From: Nonomuraea muscovyensis
Lineage (GTDB): Bacteria; Actinomycetota; Actinomycetes; Streptosporangiales; Streptosporangiaceae
Reading direction: 5' to 3'
Assembly (NCBI RefSeq): GCF_014207745.1
Contig: NZ_JACHJB010000001.1
Location: forward strand, 744,001 to 808,000
DNA length: 64,000 bases
The position numbers were made by a program, and so were the translations under genes. Under the pieces are notes generated by a model, which was not told the origin of the DNA, did no database searches, and saw nothing but the letters and a program-made list of their open reading frames with translations. Of this stretch, positions 8,697 to 16,885 are shown piece by piece; the first letter of the stretch is position 1; the number at the start of each line of letters is the position of its first letter.

Positions 8697-9242
8697 GTGG
8701 CCATCGACCTGCTCAATCACAAGCTCGATCGAGCGTTCGACCACATCGACGCGGCCGGCCGGGAGGTCGTGGACCGCGAGGACCTGCTGGGGCTCGGGGC
8801 CCGCATCCTGGTCGGTTTCGGTGAGTCTCCGACCTCGCTCGCAGGGAGCGGCCTGGTGGGCGGCTTCGGCGGGATCTGGTCGGCCCTGTCCGGGGCGCTC
8901 GGCCGTGACGGCGACTGCCGGCTGACGCGGGAGGAGTTCCGTACGGCGATGACGAAGGCGTTCGTCGTCGGCGAGGAGTACGAGCCGGTGTTCCGCCCGG
9001 CGACGGTGGCCGTGGCGCAGATCTGCGACGGCGACGGGGACGGCCTGGTCGGGATGCGGGAGTTCCGGACGCTGCTCAGCGCGTACGGCACCGCCTACGA
9101 CGACGTGGACGCGGCGTTCGACCGGCTGGACCACACCGGCAGGGGTGTGCTGACCGTGGCGGAGCTGGTGGCGGCCGCGCGGCAGTACTACGCGGGCACC
9201 GACCCGAACGCGGCGGGCAACTGGCTCTTCGGGCCCCTGTGA
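8697..9242 (+). CDS. EF-hand calcium-binding protein (calerythrin/sarcoplasmic-type)
   Basis: 181 residues in four EF-hand-like units. The third is canonical (DGDGDGLVGMREF, with acidic residues at positions 1, 3, 5 and 12). A second loop, GRDGDCRLTREEF, is near-canonical, and the first and last are degenerate (DHIDAAGREVVDREDL; DRLDHTGRGVLTVAEL). The layout resembles calerythrin-like proteins, probably a soluble cytosolic Ca sensor or buffer. The GTG start has GGGGGAGG about 6 nt upstream. The terpene cyclase begins 7 nt after its stop, so the two are very likely cotranscribed. Confidence 0.85.
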   Translation: MAIDLLNHKLDRAFDHIDAAGREVVDREDLLGLGARILVGFGESPTSLAGSGLVGGFGGIWSALSGALGRDGDCRLTREEFRTAMTKAFVVGEEYEPVFRPATVAVAQICDGDGDGLVGMREFRTLLSAYGTAYDDVDAAFDRLDHTGRGVLTVAELVAAARQYYAGTDPNAAGNWLFGPL

Positions 9243-9249
9243 GCGCGCG

Positions 9250-10293
9250 GTGAGCCTCTTTCTGAACGGCCCGGTGAACGGCCCGGTGAACGGCCCGGTG
9301 AATGGCTCCGCGCACGACTCGGCGGCCGGTGTGATGACGACCGTGCGGACGGCGCTGCGGTCCGTGCTGCAGTGGCGGCCGCCCGCGCCTCGCCGGGGCG
9401 GCCCGGCCGCGCTGGCACTGCTGCGGCTGACCGATCGGGTGCCCGCGCTCGCGGCTCCGTGCCGCATGCATCCCGCCGTGTACGCCATCGAGGCCGCCGT
9501 GATCGACTGGGCGCGGCGGACCGGCCTGCGCGCTGACCCGGGCGTCGGGTTCCACCGGATCGCCGGGCGGGCGTTCGCCGAGTTCGACGCCGCGGCGGCG
9601 GCGCTGTTCGCGCAGTGGCTGACGTGGCTGTTCCACCTGGACGACGAGATGGACGAGGGACCGGCCCGGCTGGAGATCTTCCACGGCATGCTGGCGGGCG
9701 GCGCCTCCCATCCGCTGGAGGCGGCCTTCGCCGACCTGTGGCGGGTGACGAGCGCGCGGATGAGCGACCAGTGGCGGGCCAGGTTCGCGGTGAACCTGCG
9801 CCGCCAGCTCGACGCCTGCCGGATCGAGGCGGCCAACCGGGCGGCGGGCCGCATCCCGTCGCTGGAGCAGTATCCGGCGCTGCGCAGGGGTACCGTCGGC
9901 CCGTACCTGTACGACCTGGTGGAGCCGTGCCTGCGGGTGGAGGCCCCGGCGTGGCTGCACGGCTGCGAGCCGTGGCGGGAGCTGGTGGACGCCTGCAACG
10001 ACGTGACGGCCTGGTGCAACGACGTGGCTTCGCGGCCGAAGGAGCGCGGCGACGGCCACAACCTGGTCGTGGTCGCCATGCACGAGTTGCGCCTGGACGA
10101 GCGGCAGGCCGTCGGGTGGGTGCTCGACCGGATCGCCGAGCGCTGCGAGGACATGCGCCGGGCGGCCGGGCGGCTGCCGCTGGACGAGCTGGGGCCGCGC
10201 GCCGCCAGGGACGTCAGCAAGGTGGCGTGCGCCTACCTGGCGGCGCCGCGCGCCCACATCGACTGGCTGGTGGAGTCGGCCCGGTACGCCTGA
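9250..10293 (+). CDS. class I terpene cyclase
   Basis: 347 residues. The aspartate-rich metal motif is D131-D-E-M-D135 after WLFHL. The second metal motif is N257-D-V-A-S-R-P-K-E265, an exact fit to NDx2Sx3E. A pyrophosphate-sensing Arg is likely at LRRGTVGP, and the terminal Arg345-Tyr346 pair is present. These residues support ionisation of a prenyl diphosphate (most often farnesyl diphosphate) and cyclisation; the product cannot be predicted. The N-terminus carries three GPVN tetrapeptides from a perfect 12-nt repeat. No P450, prenyl transferase or methyltransferase is adjacent, only the EF-hand gene upstream. GTG start. Confidence 0.88.
   Translation: MSLFLNGPVNGPVNGPVNGSAHDSAAGVMTTVRTALRSVLQWRPPAPRRGGPAALALLRLTDRVPALAAPCRMHPAVYAIEAAVIDWARRTGLRADPGVGFHRIAGRAFAEFDAAAAALFAQWLTWLFHLDDEMDEGPARLEIFHGMLAGGASHPLEAAFADLWRVTSARMSDQWRARFAVNLRRQLDACRIEAANRAAGRIPSLEQYPALRRGTVGPYLYDLVEPCLRVEAPAWLHGCEPWRELVDACNDVTAWCNDVASRPKERGDGHNLVVVAMHELRLDERQAVGWVLDRIAERCEDMRRAAGRLPLDELGPRAARDVSKVACAYLAAPRAHIDWLVESARYA
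9268..9303 (+). repeat. three 12-nt tandem units in the terpene cyclase N-terminus
   Basis: Three consecutive copies of a 12-nt unit (the third with one change) encode Gly-Pro-Val-Asn three times. They lie before the conserved fold and so do not touch the active site. Confidence 0.9.
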
Positions 10294-10373
10294 CCCGGGT
10301 GTGCGGAAGGACGCGCTCGCTCCGGATCATCGGTGTGCGGCCCGGGTGGGCCGAACCCCTCGGCATCAACCGG

Positions 10374-11336
10374 CTAGCTCGTGGGGCAGGCCAGCGCGTC
10401 GCCCGTCGGGGTGCGGCGGTAGACGACGTCCTTGCCCACGCGCATCCCCACGGCCAGACCGCTGCCCCTGAGCACTCCGAGGTGCTGGCTGACCGCGCCG
10501 GGGGTGAGCGCCATCCGGCGGGCCAGCGACGAGGTGGTGCTCGGTTCGGCCAGCGCGAGCAGGATCTGCGCCCGGCTGCGGCCGATCAGGGCGGCGAGCG
10601 CGCCCGGCGCGGGCGGCGGTCCCTCCTCCCACAGCGTGCCGACCCCCTGCACGGGATAGATGAGCGTCGACTGGTAGGGGGCGGACAGGACGGCCGTGGA
10701 CGGCCAGTAGAAGGCGGTCGGCACCAGCAGCAGCCCGTCGCCGTGCAGCCCGTCGACCGAGCAGATCCACGGCCGTTCGACGACGAGCCGCTCCCCCGTC
10801 CAGCTGACCGACGGGTCCAGCCCGGCGAACAGCTCCCGTGCCCCGCCTCGCGCGAGCTGCCGCGACTTGCGCAGCACGTCGCGTTCCAGCAGGGCGTAGA
10901 CGCGCGGCCAGAACTCGGCGAAGCACGCCTCCCAGTACGCCAGCAGCGCCCCGGCCATCCGGGCGACACCGGCCGCCGGGTCGCTCCTGAACCGTTCGAC
11001 GGCCGCCGGGTCCTCGCTGACCACGCGCCCGGCCTCGTCGGCGGCCTGTGCGGGCGGCGTGCGCCGGACGCGCTCCAGCTCCTCGGCGAAGTCGGCCAGC
11101 GGCGTCTCGGGCGGCGGGGTGAGGAAGTCGGGCAGGTAGCCGGTCGGCGGGACGAGCGCGAACAGCTCGGCCAGGCCGAGATCGGCCAGGCGGGGCCGGA
11201 CGGCCTTGACCCACGGCAGGTGGACCGACTGCCTGGCCGGGTCGCGCAGCGTGCGCAGGCTGGCCACCAACTCCCACATCGGCGAGAACGCGAACCTGAT
11301 CCGCGCCACGTCCTCCGGCTTCATCACCCAGGTCAC
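10374..11336 (-). CDS. ArsR-like winged-helix regulator with DUF5937-type N-terminal domain
   Basis: About 320 residues. The first ~230 form a domain seen with ArsR helices in actinobacteria (IRFAFSPMWELVASLRTLRDP at the start). The C-terminal ~80 residues are a winged helix (RSRAQILLALAEPSTTSSLARRMALTPGAVSQHLGVLRGSGLA), a canonical ArsR recognition segment. The GTG at 11336 is spaced 7 nt from AAAAGG and is preferred; a GTG at 11342 sits too close to it. The gene is divergent from an MFS exporter, with a perfect palindrome between them, so it probably represses itself and the exporter. No metal-binding Cys pair is visible, so the inducer is probably organic. Confidence 0.85.
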   Translation of the reverse strand: MTWVMKPEDVARIRFAFSPMWELVASLRTLRDPARQSVHLPWVKAVRPRLADLGLAELFALVPPTGYLPDFLTPPPETPLADFAEELERVRRTPPAQAADEAGRVVSEDPAAVERFRSDPAAGVARMAGALLAYWEACFAEFWPRVYALLERDVLRKSRQLARGGARELFAGLDPSVSWTGERLVVERPWICSVDGLHGDGLLLVPTAFYWPSTAVLSAPYQSTLIYPVQGVGTLWEEGPPPAPGALAALIGRSRAQILLALAEPSTTSSLARRMALTPGAVSQHLGVLRGSGLAVGMRVGKDVVYRRTPTGDALACPTS

Positions 11337-11346
11337 GGCCACACCT

Positions 11347-11362
11347 TTTAGTCTGCACTAAA
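11347..11362. promoter_or_regulatory. candidate ArsR operator
   Basis: TTTAGT-CTGC-ACTAAA is a perfect inverted repeat in the 66-nt gap between the divergent ArsR-like gene and the MFS gene. It partly overlaps the Shine-Dalgarno region of the regulator gene. Confidence 0.65.
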
Positions 11363-11402
11363 GCGATCGCCCGCCGCGCGGGGGACCGCCACCCTTGGTC
11401 GG

Positions 11403-12638
11403 GTGAGCACGTCATTCGCCGAGAGGCTCGGTTTCCTGCGTTCCGCGGTCGGCGGGCTGCCCCGCCCGTTCTGGGCCCTGTGGAGCGGCACGCTGGTGAA
11501 CCGCCTGGGCACCATGGTCATGCCGTTCACCGGCGTCTACCTGACCCAGGCACGCGGCATGTCCGTCGCCGCGGCCGGGCTGGTGATGGCGGTGTTCGGG
11601 GCCGGTTCGCTGCTCTCGCAGCTGCTGGCGGGGGTGCTGGCCGACCGGATCGGCCGCCGGGCGACGCTGGCGGGCAGCATGGTGGCCACGGCGGTGACGA
11701 TGCTGGCGTTGGGGTACAGCACGTCGCTGTTCGCCGTCACCGCGGCCATGTTCGTGCTGGGGCTGGTGATCGACGCCTACCGGCCGGCGTCGAACGCGCT
11801 GGTCGCCGACCTGGTGTCGCCGGCGGAGCGGCCCCGCGCCTACGGGCTGCTGTTCTGGGCGATCAACCTCGGGTACGCGGTCGGCATGACCGCGGGCGGC
11901 TGGCTGGCCGGGGTCGGATTCCTCTGGCTGTTCTGGATCGACGCGGTCAGTTGCGTGGCGTTCGCGGTCCTGGTCTGGCGGGCGGTGCCGGAGACCCGGC
12001 CGGCCGTGCGCGAGACGCCGGGCGGGTTCGGGCTGGTGTTGAGGGACCGGGTCATGCTCGGCTTCACGCTCACCGTGCTGGGCAACGCGTTCATGTACGC
12101 GCAGACGGTGACGATGCTGCCGGTCGCGATGACCAAGGTGGTGGGGCTGCCCACGGGCGAGTTCGGGGTGGTCATGGCGCTGAACGGGGTGCTGATCGTG
12201 ATCGTCCAGCCGCTGGTGTCGAGCCGGCTCGGCCGTTTCGACCCCTCATGGGTGCTGGCGCTGGGCATGACCGTCATGGGGGTGGGCTTCGCGCTGACGG
12301 CGTTCGTCACCTCCGCGGCGGGGCTGGCGGCCACCATCGTGGTGTGGACGGCCGGGGAGATCGCCACCGCCGGCCTGGCGGGCGCGATCGTCGCCTTGCT
12401 CGCCCCCGCCCACCTGCGGGGCCGTTACTCGGGCCTGTTCGGGTTCGCCTGGTCGGCCGCCACCGTGCTCGCGCCGTTGACCGGTGGCGCGCTGCTCGAA
12501 GCCGGGCCGCGGGCGCTGTGGTTCACGGTCGGCGGGGTCGGGGTCGTCTCGGCGGTGGGGATGCTCGCGCTCGCGCCGGCGATCAGGCGCCGCTCGGCCA
12601 CCGCTGCGGAGGAGCCGGCGGCTCTGAGCACCGCCTGA
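11403..12638 (+). CDS. MFS transporter (12 TM, drug-efflux type)
   Basis: 411 residues with about twelve hydrophobic segments. Between TM2 and TM3 is the MFS signature GVLADRIGRRATLAG, and the loop SPAERPRAYGL follows TM4. A proton-coupled exporter of small molecules is the usual role. It begins with GTG and is divergent from the ArsR-like regulator, which probably senses a compound that this pump removes. Substrate unknown. Confidence 0.87.
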   Translation: MSTSFAERLGFLRSAVGGLPRPFWALWSGTLVNRLGTMVMPFTGVYLTQARGMSVAAAGLVMAVFGAGSLLSQLLAGVLADRIGRRATLAGSMVATAVTMLALGYSTSLFAVTAAMFVLGLVIDAYRPASNALVADLVSPAERPRAYGLLFWAINLGYAVGMTAGGWLAGVGFLWLFWIDAVSCVAFAVLVWRAVPETRPAVRETPGGFGLVLRDRVMLGFTLTVLGNAFMYAQTVTMLPVAMTKVVGLPTGEFGVVMALNGVLIVIVQPLVSSRLGRFDPSWVLALGMTVMGVGFALTAFVTSAAGLAATIVVWTAGEIATAGLAGAIVALLAPAHLRGRYSGLFGFAWSAATVLAPLTGGALLEAGPRALWFTVGGVGVVSAVGMLALAPAIRRRSATAAEEPAALSTA

Positions 12639-12654
12639 CGCCGTCGGTGCCGCC

Positions 12655-12691
12655 GGCACGGTGGACAGCCGAGGGCCCGGCACTGTGGACA
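12655..12691. promoter_or_regulatory. 24-bp-period direct repeat upstream of the SARP-type gene
   Basis: GGCACGGTGGACA (12655-12667) and GGCACTGTGGACA (12679-12691) are near-identical 13-mers spaced 24 bp start to start, 47 nt before the SARP-type gene. SARP winged helices are known to bind direct repeats, so this may be its own target. The spacing is not the classical 11 or 22 bp. Confidence 0.4.
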
Positions 12692-12737
12692 TACGCCATA
12701 TGCCTGCACAGCATTCGGCTCTACGCTTGCCCCTGCC

Positions 12738-14264
12738 ATGCTGACATTCACCGCATTGGGACCGTTTCAGGCCTGGGCCGGCGGTGCCCCCCTCGACCTC
12801 GGCGGCCAGCGCCAGCGGGCGGTGCTCGCGCGCCTGCTCGTCGCCGGCGGCCGCGCCGTGCCCGTGACCACCCTCATCGACGAGCTCTGGCCGGGCCGCC
12901 CGCCCGCGCAGGCGCTGTCCACCGTCCAGGGGTACGTCTCCCGGCTGCGGCGCGCGCTCGAACCCGGGCGGGCGCCCCGCGAGGAGGCGGCCGTCCTGGT
13001 GTCGGCCGCGCCCGGCTACGCGCTGCGCGCCACGGTGGAGCAGGTGGACGCCTGGCGGTTCGAGAGCCTGGTCCGCTCCGACGGCGATCCGGCCGGGGTG
13101 TGGGCGGCCCTGGACGCCGCGCTGGGCTTGTGGCGCGGGCCGGCGCTGGCCGAGTTCGCCGACCTGACGTGGGCGCTCACGGAGGCGGGGCGGCTGGAGG
13201 AGCTCCGGCTGGTCGCCGTGGAACGCCGGGCCGACGCGGGACTGGCGCTCGGCCGGGCGACCGCGCTGGTGGCCGACCTGGAGGCGCACGCCTCGGCGCA
13301 CCCGCTGCGCGAGGAGGCGTGGCGGCTGCTGGCGCTGGCGCTCTACCGGACCGGACGGCAGGGCGACGCGCTGGGCGCGCTGCGCCGGGCGCGGAAGGTG
13401 TGGCGGGACGAGCTGGGGCTGGACCTGACGAGCGGGCTGCGCCGGCTGGAGGGCGACATGCTGGCCCAGCGGCTGGAGGAGCCTGCGGCGCCGCCCTCGG
13501 CCGGCAGCTCAGGAGGTCGCCCCGGTGGCGCTTCCAGCGGCGGGGGTCGCGGGGCGGTGGCCGGGGCCGCCGGGACGGGCGGTGCGCCGGGCGGTGCGGC
13601 CCCGGTGCGGGTGCTGGTGGCCGACGACCAGGCGCTGGTGCGGGCCGGGCTGCGGACCGTCCTGAGCGACGAGGAGGGCCTGGAGCCGGCCGGGGAGGCG
13701 GCCGACGGCGAGGAGGCCATCGCGGCCGTGCGCGCGAGCCGCCCCGACGTCGTGCTGCTCGACATCCAGATGCCACGCCTGGACGGCCTGGCCGCCGCCC
13801 GGCGGATCCTGGCCGAGGACCGCCCGCCCAAGGTGATCGTGATGACCACGTTCGGCAGCGACGAGAACCTCTACGCGGCGCTGCGGGCCGGGGTGAGCGG
13901 GTTCGTGCTGAAGACCTCGCCGCCCGAGCAGCTCGTGGCCGCCATCCGGGCCGCCTCCGCGGGCGACGCGCTGATCGACCCGGCCGTGACGACCCGGCTG
14001 ATCGCGGGCTTCGCGGGCACGCCGGACCCGGCCGGTCCCCCGGGTCTGGCCGGGCTGTCCGACGACCGGATCGACGTGCTGAAGCTCGTCGCCCGCGGCC
14101 TGACGAACCAGCAGATAGCGCAGACCCTCTGCCTGCCCGGTCCGGCCGTCGCCGAGGAGGTGGGGGCGCTGCTGGCCCACCTCGGGCTGTTCGACCGGGC
14201 GCAGCTCGTCGTGGCGGCCTACGAGTCGGGGCTGGTGACCCCCGGAGCCGCAGGTGTGAAATAG
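12738..14264 (+). CDS. SARP-type activator domain fused to a NarL-type response regulator
   Basis: 508 residues with three parts. Residues 1-95 form an OmpR-like winged helix (GGQRQRAVLARLLVAGG...VQGYVSRLRRAL). Residues 100-245 form a bacterial transcriptional activation domain (BTAD) as in SARPs. After a Gly/Ser/Ala linker (252-288) comes a receiver domain with acidic pair D296-D297, phosphoacceptor D342, T370 and K392. Residues 439-503 resemble a LuxR/NarL helix-turn-helix, but the recognition helix is unusual (LCLPGPAVAEEVGALLAHL instead of the common TVKTHV pattern). SARPs activate antibiotic clusters; a phosphorylatable SARP would be unusual. No sensor kinase is adjacent. nadE begins 52 nt downstream. 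Confidence 0.85.
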   Translation: MLTFTALGPFQAWAGGAPLDLGGQRQRAVLARLLVAGGRAVPVTTLIDELWPGRPPAQALSTVQGYVSRLRRALEPGRAPREEAAVLVSAAPGYALRATVEQVDAWRFESLVRSDGDPAGVWAALDAALGLWRGPALAEFADLTWALTEAGRLEELRLVAVERRADAGLALGRATALVADLEAHASAHPLREEAWRLLALALYRTGRQGDALGALRRARKVWRDELGLDLTSGLRRLEGDMLAQRLEEPAAPPSAGSSGGRPGGASSGGGRGAVAGAAGTGGAPGGAAPVRVLVADDQALVRAGLRTVLSDEEGLEPAGEAADGEEAIAAVRASRPDVVLLDIQMPRLDGLAAARRILAEDRPPKVIVMTTFGSDENLYAALRAGVSGFVLKTSPPEQLVAAIRAASAGDALIDPAVTTRLIAGFAGTPDPAGPPGLAGLSDDRIDVLKLVARGLTNQQIAQTLCLPGPAVAEEVGALLAHLGLFDRAQLVVAAYESGLVTPGAAGVK

Positions 14265-14316
14265 TCCACTTTTCGTCGTTTGGACGATAAAAATCACCAC
14301 GTACTAGGCTGGTCGC

Positions 14317-16086
14317 GTGGCACACCTGCGCATTGCCCTGGCCCAGACCAACCCGACCGTGGGCGACCTCACCGGCAACGCCGGCAAGCTCGTCGCCTGG
14401 ACACGCGAGGCCGCCGACCGCGGCGCGCATCTGGTGGTCTTCACCGAGATGTTCCTCACCGGCTACCCGGTGGAGGACCTCGTGCTGCGTACCTCGTTCG
14501 TGGACGCCAGCATCAGGACTCTCGAGGAGACCGCGGTCCGGCTGCGGGAGGAGGGCCTCGGCGAGCTGCCTGTGGTCGTCGGCTACGTCGACCGGGCCGG
14601 CCTGGCGCCGCGCGTGGGGCAGCCGAAGGGCGCGCCGCTCGACGCGGCCGCGGTGCTGTGGCGCGGCGAGGTGGTCACCCGTACGGCCAAGCACCACCTG
14701 CCCAACTACGGCGTGTTCGACGAGTACCGCTACTTCGTCCGCGGCGACCGGCTGCCGATCTTCCGGCTGCACGGGGTGGACGTGGCCGTCGCCGTCTGCG
14801 AGGACCTGTGGCAGGACGGCGGGCCGGTGGCCGTCGTCGGGCAGGCGGGCGCCGGGCTGCTCGTGGCGCCGAACGCCTCGCCGTACGAGAAGGAGAAGGA
14901 CGACGTCCGCCTGGAGCTGTGCGCCCGCCGGGCCCGTGAGGCCGGATGCGCGCTCGTGTACGTCAACCAGGTCGGCGGGCAGGACGAGCTGGTGTTCGAC
15001 GGCGACTCGATCGTGGTCGACGCCTCCGGCGAGCTGGTGGCGCGGGCCGGCCAGTTCCGCGAGGAGCTGCTGACCGTCGACCTCGACCTGCCGGAGTCCG
15101 CGGCCGAGCCGGGCCGGTTCCCCTACGACGCGGGCGACGGCTCCACCATCACCGTGGACCGGATCGTGCTGTCCTCCGAGCCCGTCGCCCCCTACCCGGT
15201 GCGGCCTGCTACCGTCGCCGACCGGCCCGAGCTGCCCGCCGAGGTCTACTCGGCGCTGGTGCTGGCCGTGCGCGACTACGTGGCCAAGAACGGGTTCCAG
15301 TCGGTGATCCTCGGCCTGTCGGGCGGCATCGACTCGGCGCTGACCGCCACCATCGCCGCCGACGCGATCGGGCCCGAGCGGGTGCACGTCGTGCTGATGC
15401 CGTCGCGCTACTCCTCCGACCACTCCGTCGGCGACGCCGAGGAGCTCGTCCGCCGCCAGGGCCTCAACGCGCGGACCGTGCCGATCGCCGACATCGTCGA
15501 CGCCTTCGAGAAGGAGATCGACCTGTCCGGCCTCGCCGCCGAGAACCTCCAGGCCCGCGTCCGCGGCATGATCCTCATGGGCCTGTCGAACGAGCACGGC
15601 CACCTCGTGCTGACCACGGGCAACAAGAGCGAGCTGGCCACCGGCTACTCCACCCTGTACGGCGACTCGGCCGGCGGCTTCGCGCCGATCAAGGACGTGC
15701 CGAAGACGATGGTGTGGGAGCTGTCGCGGTGGCGCAACGCGCACACCGACCCGTCGTTCCTGCTGCGGGCCGAGCGGCCGATCCCGGAGAACTCGATCAC
15801 CAAGGAGCCGAGCGCCGAGCTGCGGCCCGACCAGCGCGACACCGACTCGCTGCCGCCGTACGAGGTGCTCGACCGGCTGCTGGACGACTACGTCGAGAAG
15901 GACATGGGCTCGGCCGAGCTGATCGCCGCCGGCCACGACCCCGACCTGGTCACGCGCGTCATCCGGCTGGTGGACCTGGCCGAGTACAAGCGCAGGCAGT
16001 ACCCGCCGGGCCCGAAGATCACGCCGAAGAACTTCGGCCGCGACCGGCGGCTGCCCATCACCAACCGCTGGCGCGAGAGCACCTGA
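14317..16086 (+). CDS. nadE: glutamine-dependent NAD+ synthetase
   Basis: 589 residues, the length of two-domain NadE. The nitrilase-like amidase domain has the Glu44-Lys125-Cys161 triad (FTEMFLTGYP, TAKHHLPNYGVFDEYRYF, AVCEDLW), which releases ammonia from glutamine. The synthetase domain has the ATP pyrophosphatase P-loop LGLSGGIDSALTA near residue 333, and GNKSELATGYSTLYGDSAGGF. It converts deamido-NAD to NAD in the final step of NAD synthesis. Starts GTG, with a TACTAG-like -10 about 8 nt before it, so the message may have little or no leader. Confidence 0.96.
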   Translation: MAHLRIALAQTNPTVGDLTGNAGKLVAWTREAADRGAHLVVFTEMFLTGYPVEDLVLRTSFVDASIRTLEETAVRLREEGLGELPVVVGYVDRAGLAPRVGQPKGAPLDAAAVLWRGEVVTRTAKHHLPNYGVFDEYRYFVRGDRLPIFRLHGVDVAVAVCEDLWQDGGPVAVVGQAGAGLLVAPNASPYEKEKDDVRLELCARRAREAGCALVYVNQVGGQDELVFDGDSIVVDASGELVARAGQFREELLTVDLDLPESAAEPGRFPYDAGDGSTITVDRIVLSSEPVAPYPVRPATVADRPELPAEVYSALVLAVRDYVAKNGFQSVILGLSGGIDSALTATIAADAIGPERVHVVLMPSRYSSDHSVGDAEELVRRQGLNARTVPIADIVDAFEKEIDLSGLAAENLQARVRGMILMGLSNEHGHLVLTTGNKSELATGYSTLYGDSAGGFAPIKDVPKTMVWELSRWRNAHTDPSFLLRAERPIPENSITKEPSAELRPDQRDTDSLPPYEVLDRLLDDYVEKDMGSAELIAAGHDPDLVTRVIRLVDLAEYKRRQYPPGPKITPKNFGRDRRLPITNRWREST

Positions 16087-16146
16087 GGCCGGCCCGGCGC
16101 CCTGGAGGTGCCGGCGATCCGGGCGACTCTCCTGGCGGGCGGGCTC

Positions 16147-16421
16147 TCACGGGGTGAGGGCGGCCGCGACCGCGCGCAGCGCCGTCCCCGCGTCCAGGAC
16201 GGGCCCGCCGTGGCCGACGCACACGCGATCCGCGCGTCGAGCTCGGCCAGCCTGCCGAACGAGCGCAGCATCTCGGCCCGGTCGAGGTTGAACACCCCGG
16301 GCGTGACCTGCCCGTTCACGTGCGCCACGGTGTCGCCGGTGAACAGGACGCCCGGTCCCGGCAGGTGGAGGGCGATGCTGCCGTCGGTGTGCCCCGGTGT
16401 GGCGATCACGCGGGCGCCGCC
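16147..16421 (-). pseudogene. metallo-beta-lactamase-fold hydrolase, C-terminal remnant with frameshift
   Basis: Read from about 16421 leftward, one frame gives RVIATPGHTDGSIALHLPG and GVLFTGDTVAHVNG, the central His and bridging Asp motifs of MBL-fold hydrolases. Near 16225 the reading shifts by one base into CVGHGGPVLDAGTALRAV and a TGA at 16147-16149, which restores the family's last metal-binding His. The N-terminal half with the HxHxDH motif is absent; the sequence changes at 16410-16425 into an opposed LysR remnant. It is non-functional unless the frameshift is a sequencing error, and even then it is truncated. Confidence 0.75.
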
Positions 16422-16822
16422 ATGGCGCTGCCCGCGCTGCGGCGGCAGGGCATCGCGATGCCCGACCCGGCGGGCGCCGCCGAGTGGCGCGGCTACCTGA
16501 CGCGGCTCGCGGACCGGTTCGGCATCCCGCTGCGGTTCAACGCGCCCGCCATCGGCCAGAGTCACCTGGTCGAGCAGTTCCTGCGGGAGAAGACCGCCGT
16601 CGGCCTGGGCGAGATGAGCATCGACGCCGCGGGGAGCGGCCTGCGTCGCATCCCCATCGTGGAGCCGGCGATCCTCCTGCCGTGGTGAGTCGTCTGGCAC
16701 CGGCGCAACCCGCGCCCCCTCCTGCGGACGCTGCTGCGCCACCTGCCCTCGGCCGCCTTCCCTCCCCCGCCGATCCCGGGCGGTGGGTGCCCGAGACGGA
16801 CCTGCGGCCCGTGGAGCCCTGA
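16416..16822 (+). pseudogene. LysR-type regulator, C-terminal remnant with stop and frameshift
   Basis: From 16422 one frame reads MALPALRRQGIAMPDPAG... and continues through a stretch typical of the LysR effector domain's end (QSHLVEQFLREKTAVGLGEMS, then IPIVEPAILLPW). A TGA at 16686-16688 interrupts it, where Trp would be expected. The same frame then resumes VVWHRRNPRPLLRTLLRHL, and a further shift near 16785 gives WVPETDLRPVEP and a stop at 16822. The DNA-binding half is missing. With the MBL remnant it looks like a deletion that joined two convergent or divergent genes, followed by decay. Confidence 0.65.
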
Positions 16823-16885
16823 CGGGCCGGGCCCCCTGGCGGAATCCGGTTGCCAGACGCGGTTCCATCGCCGACGATCACTCTG

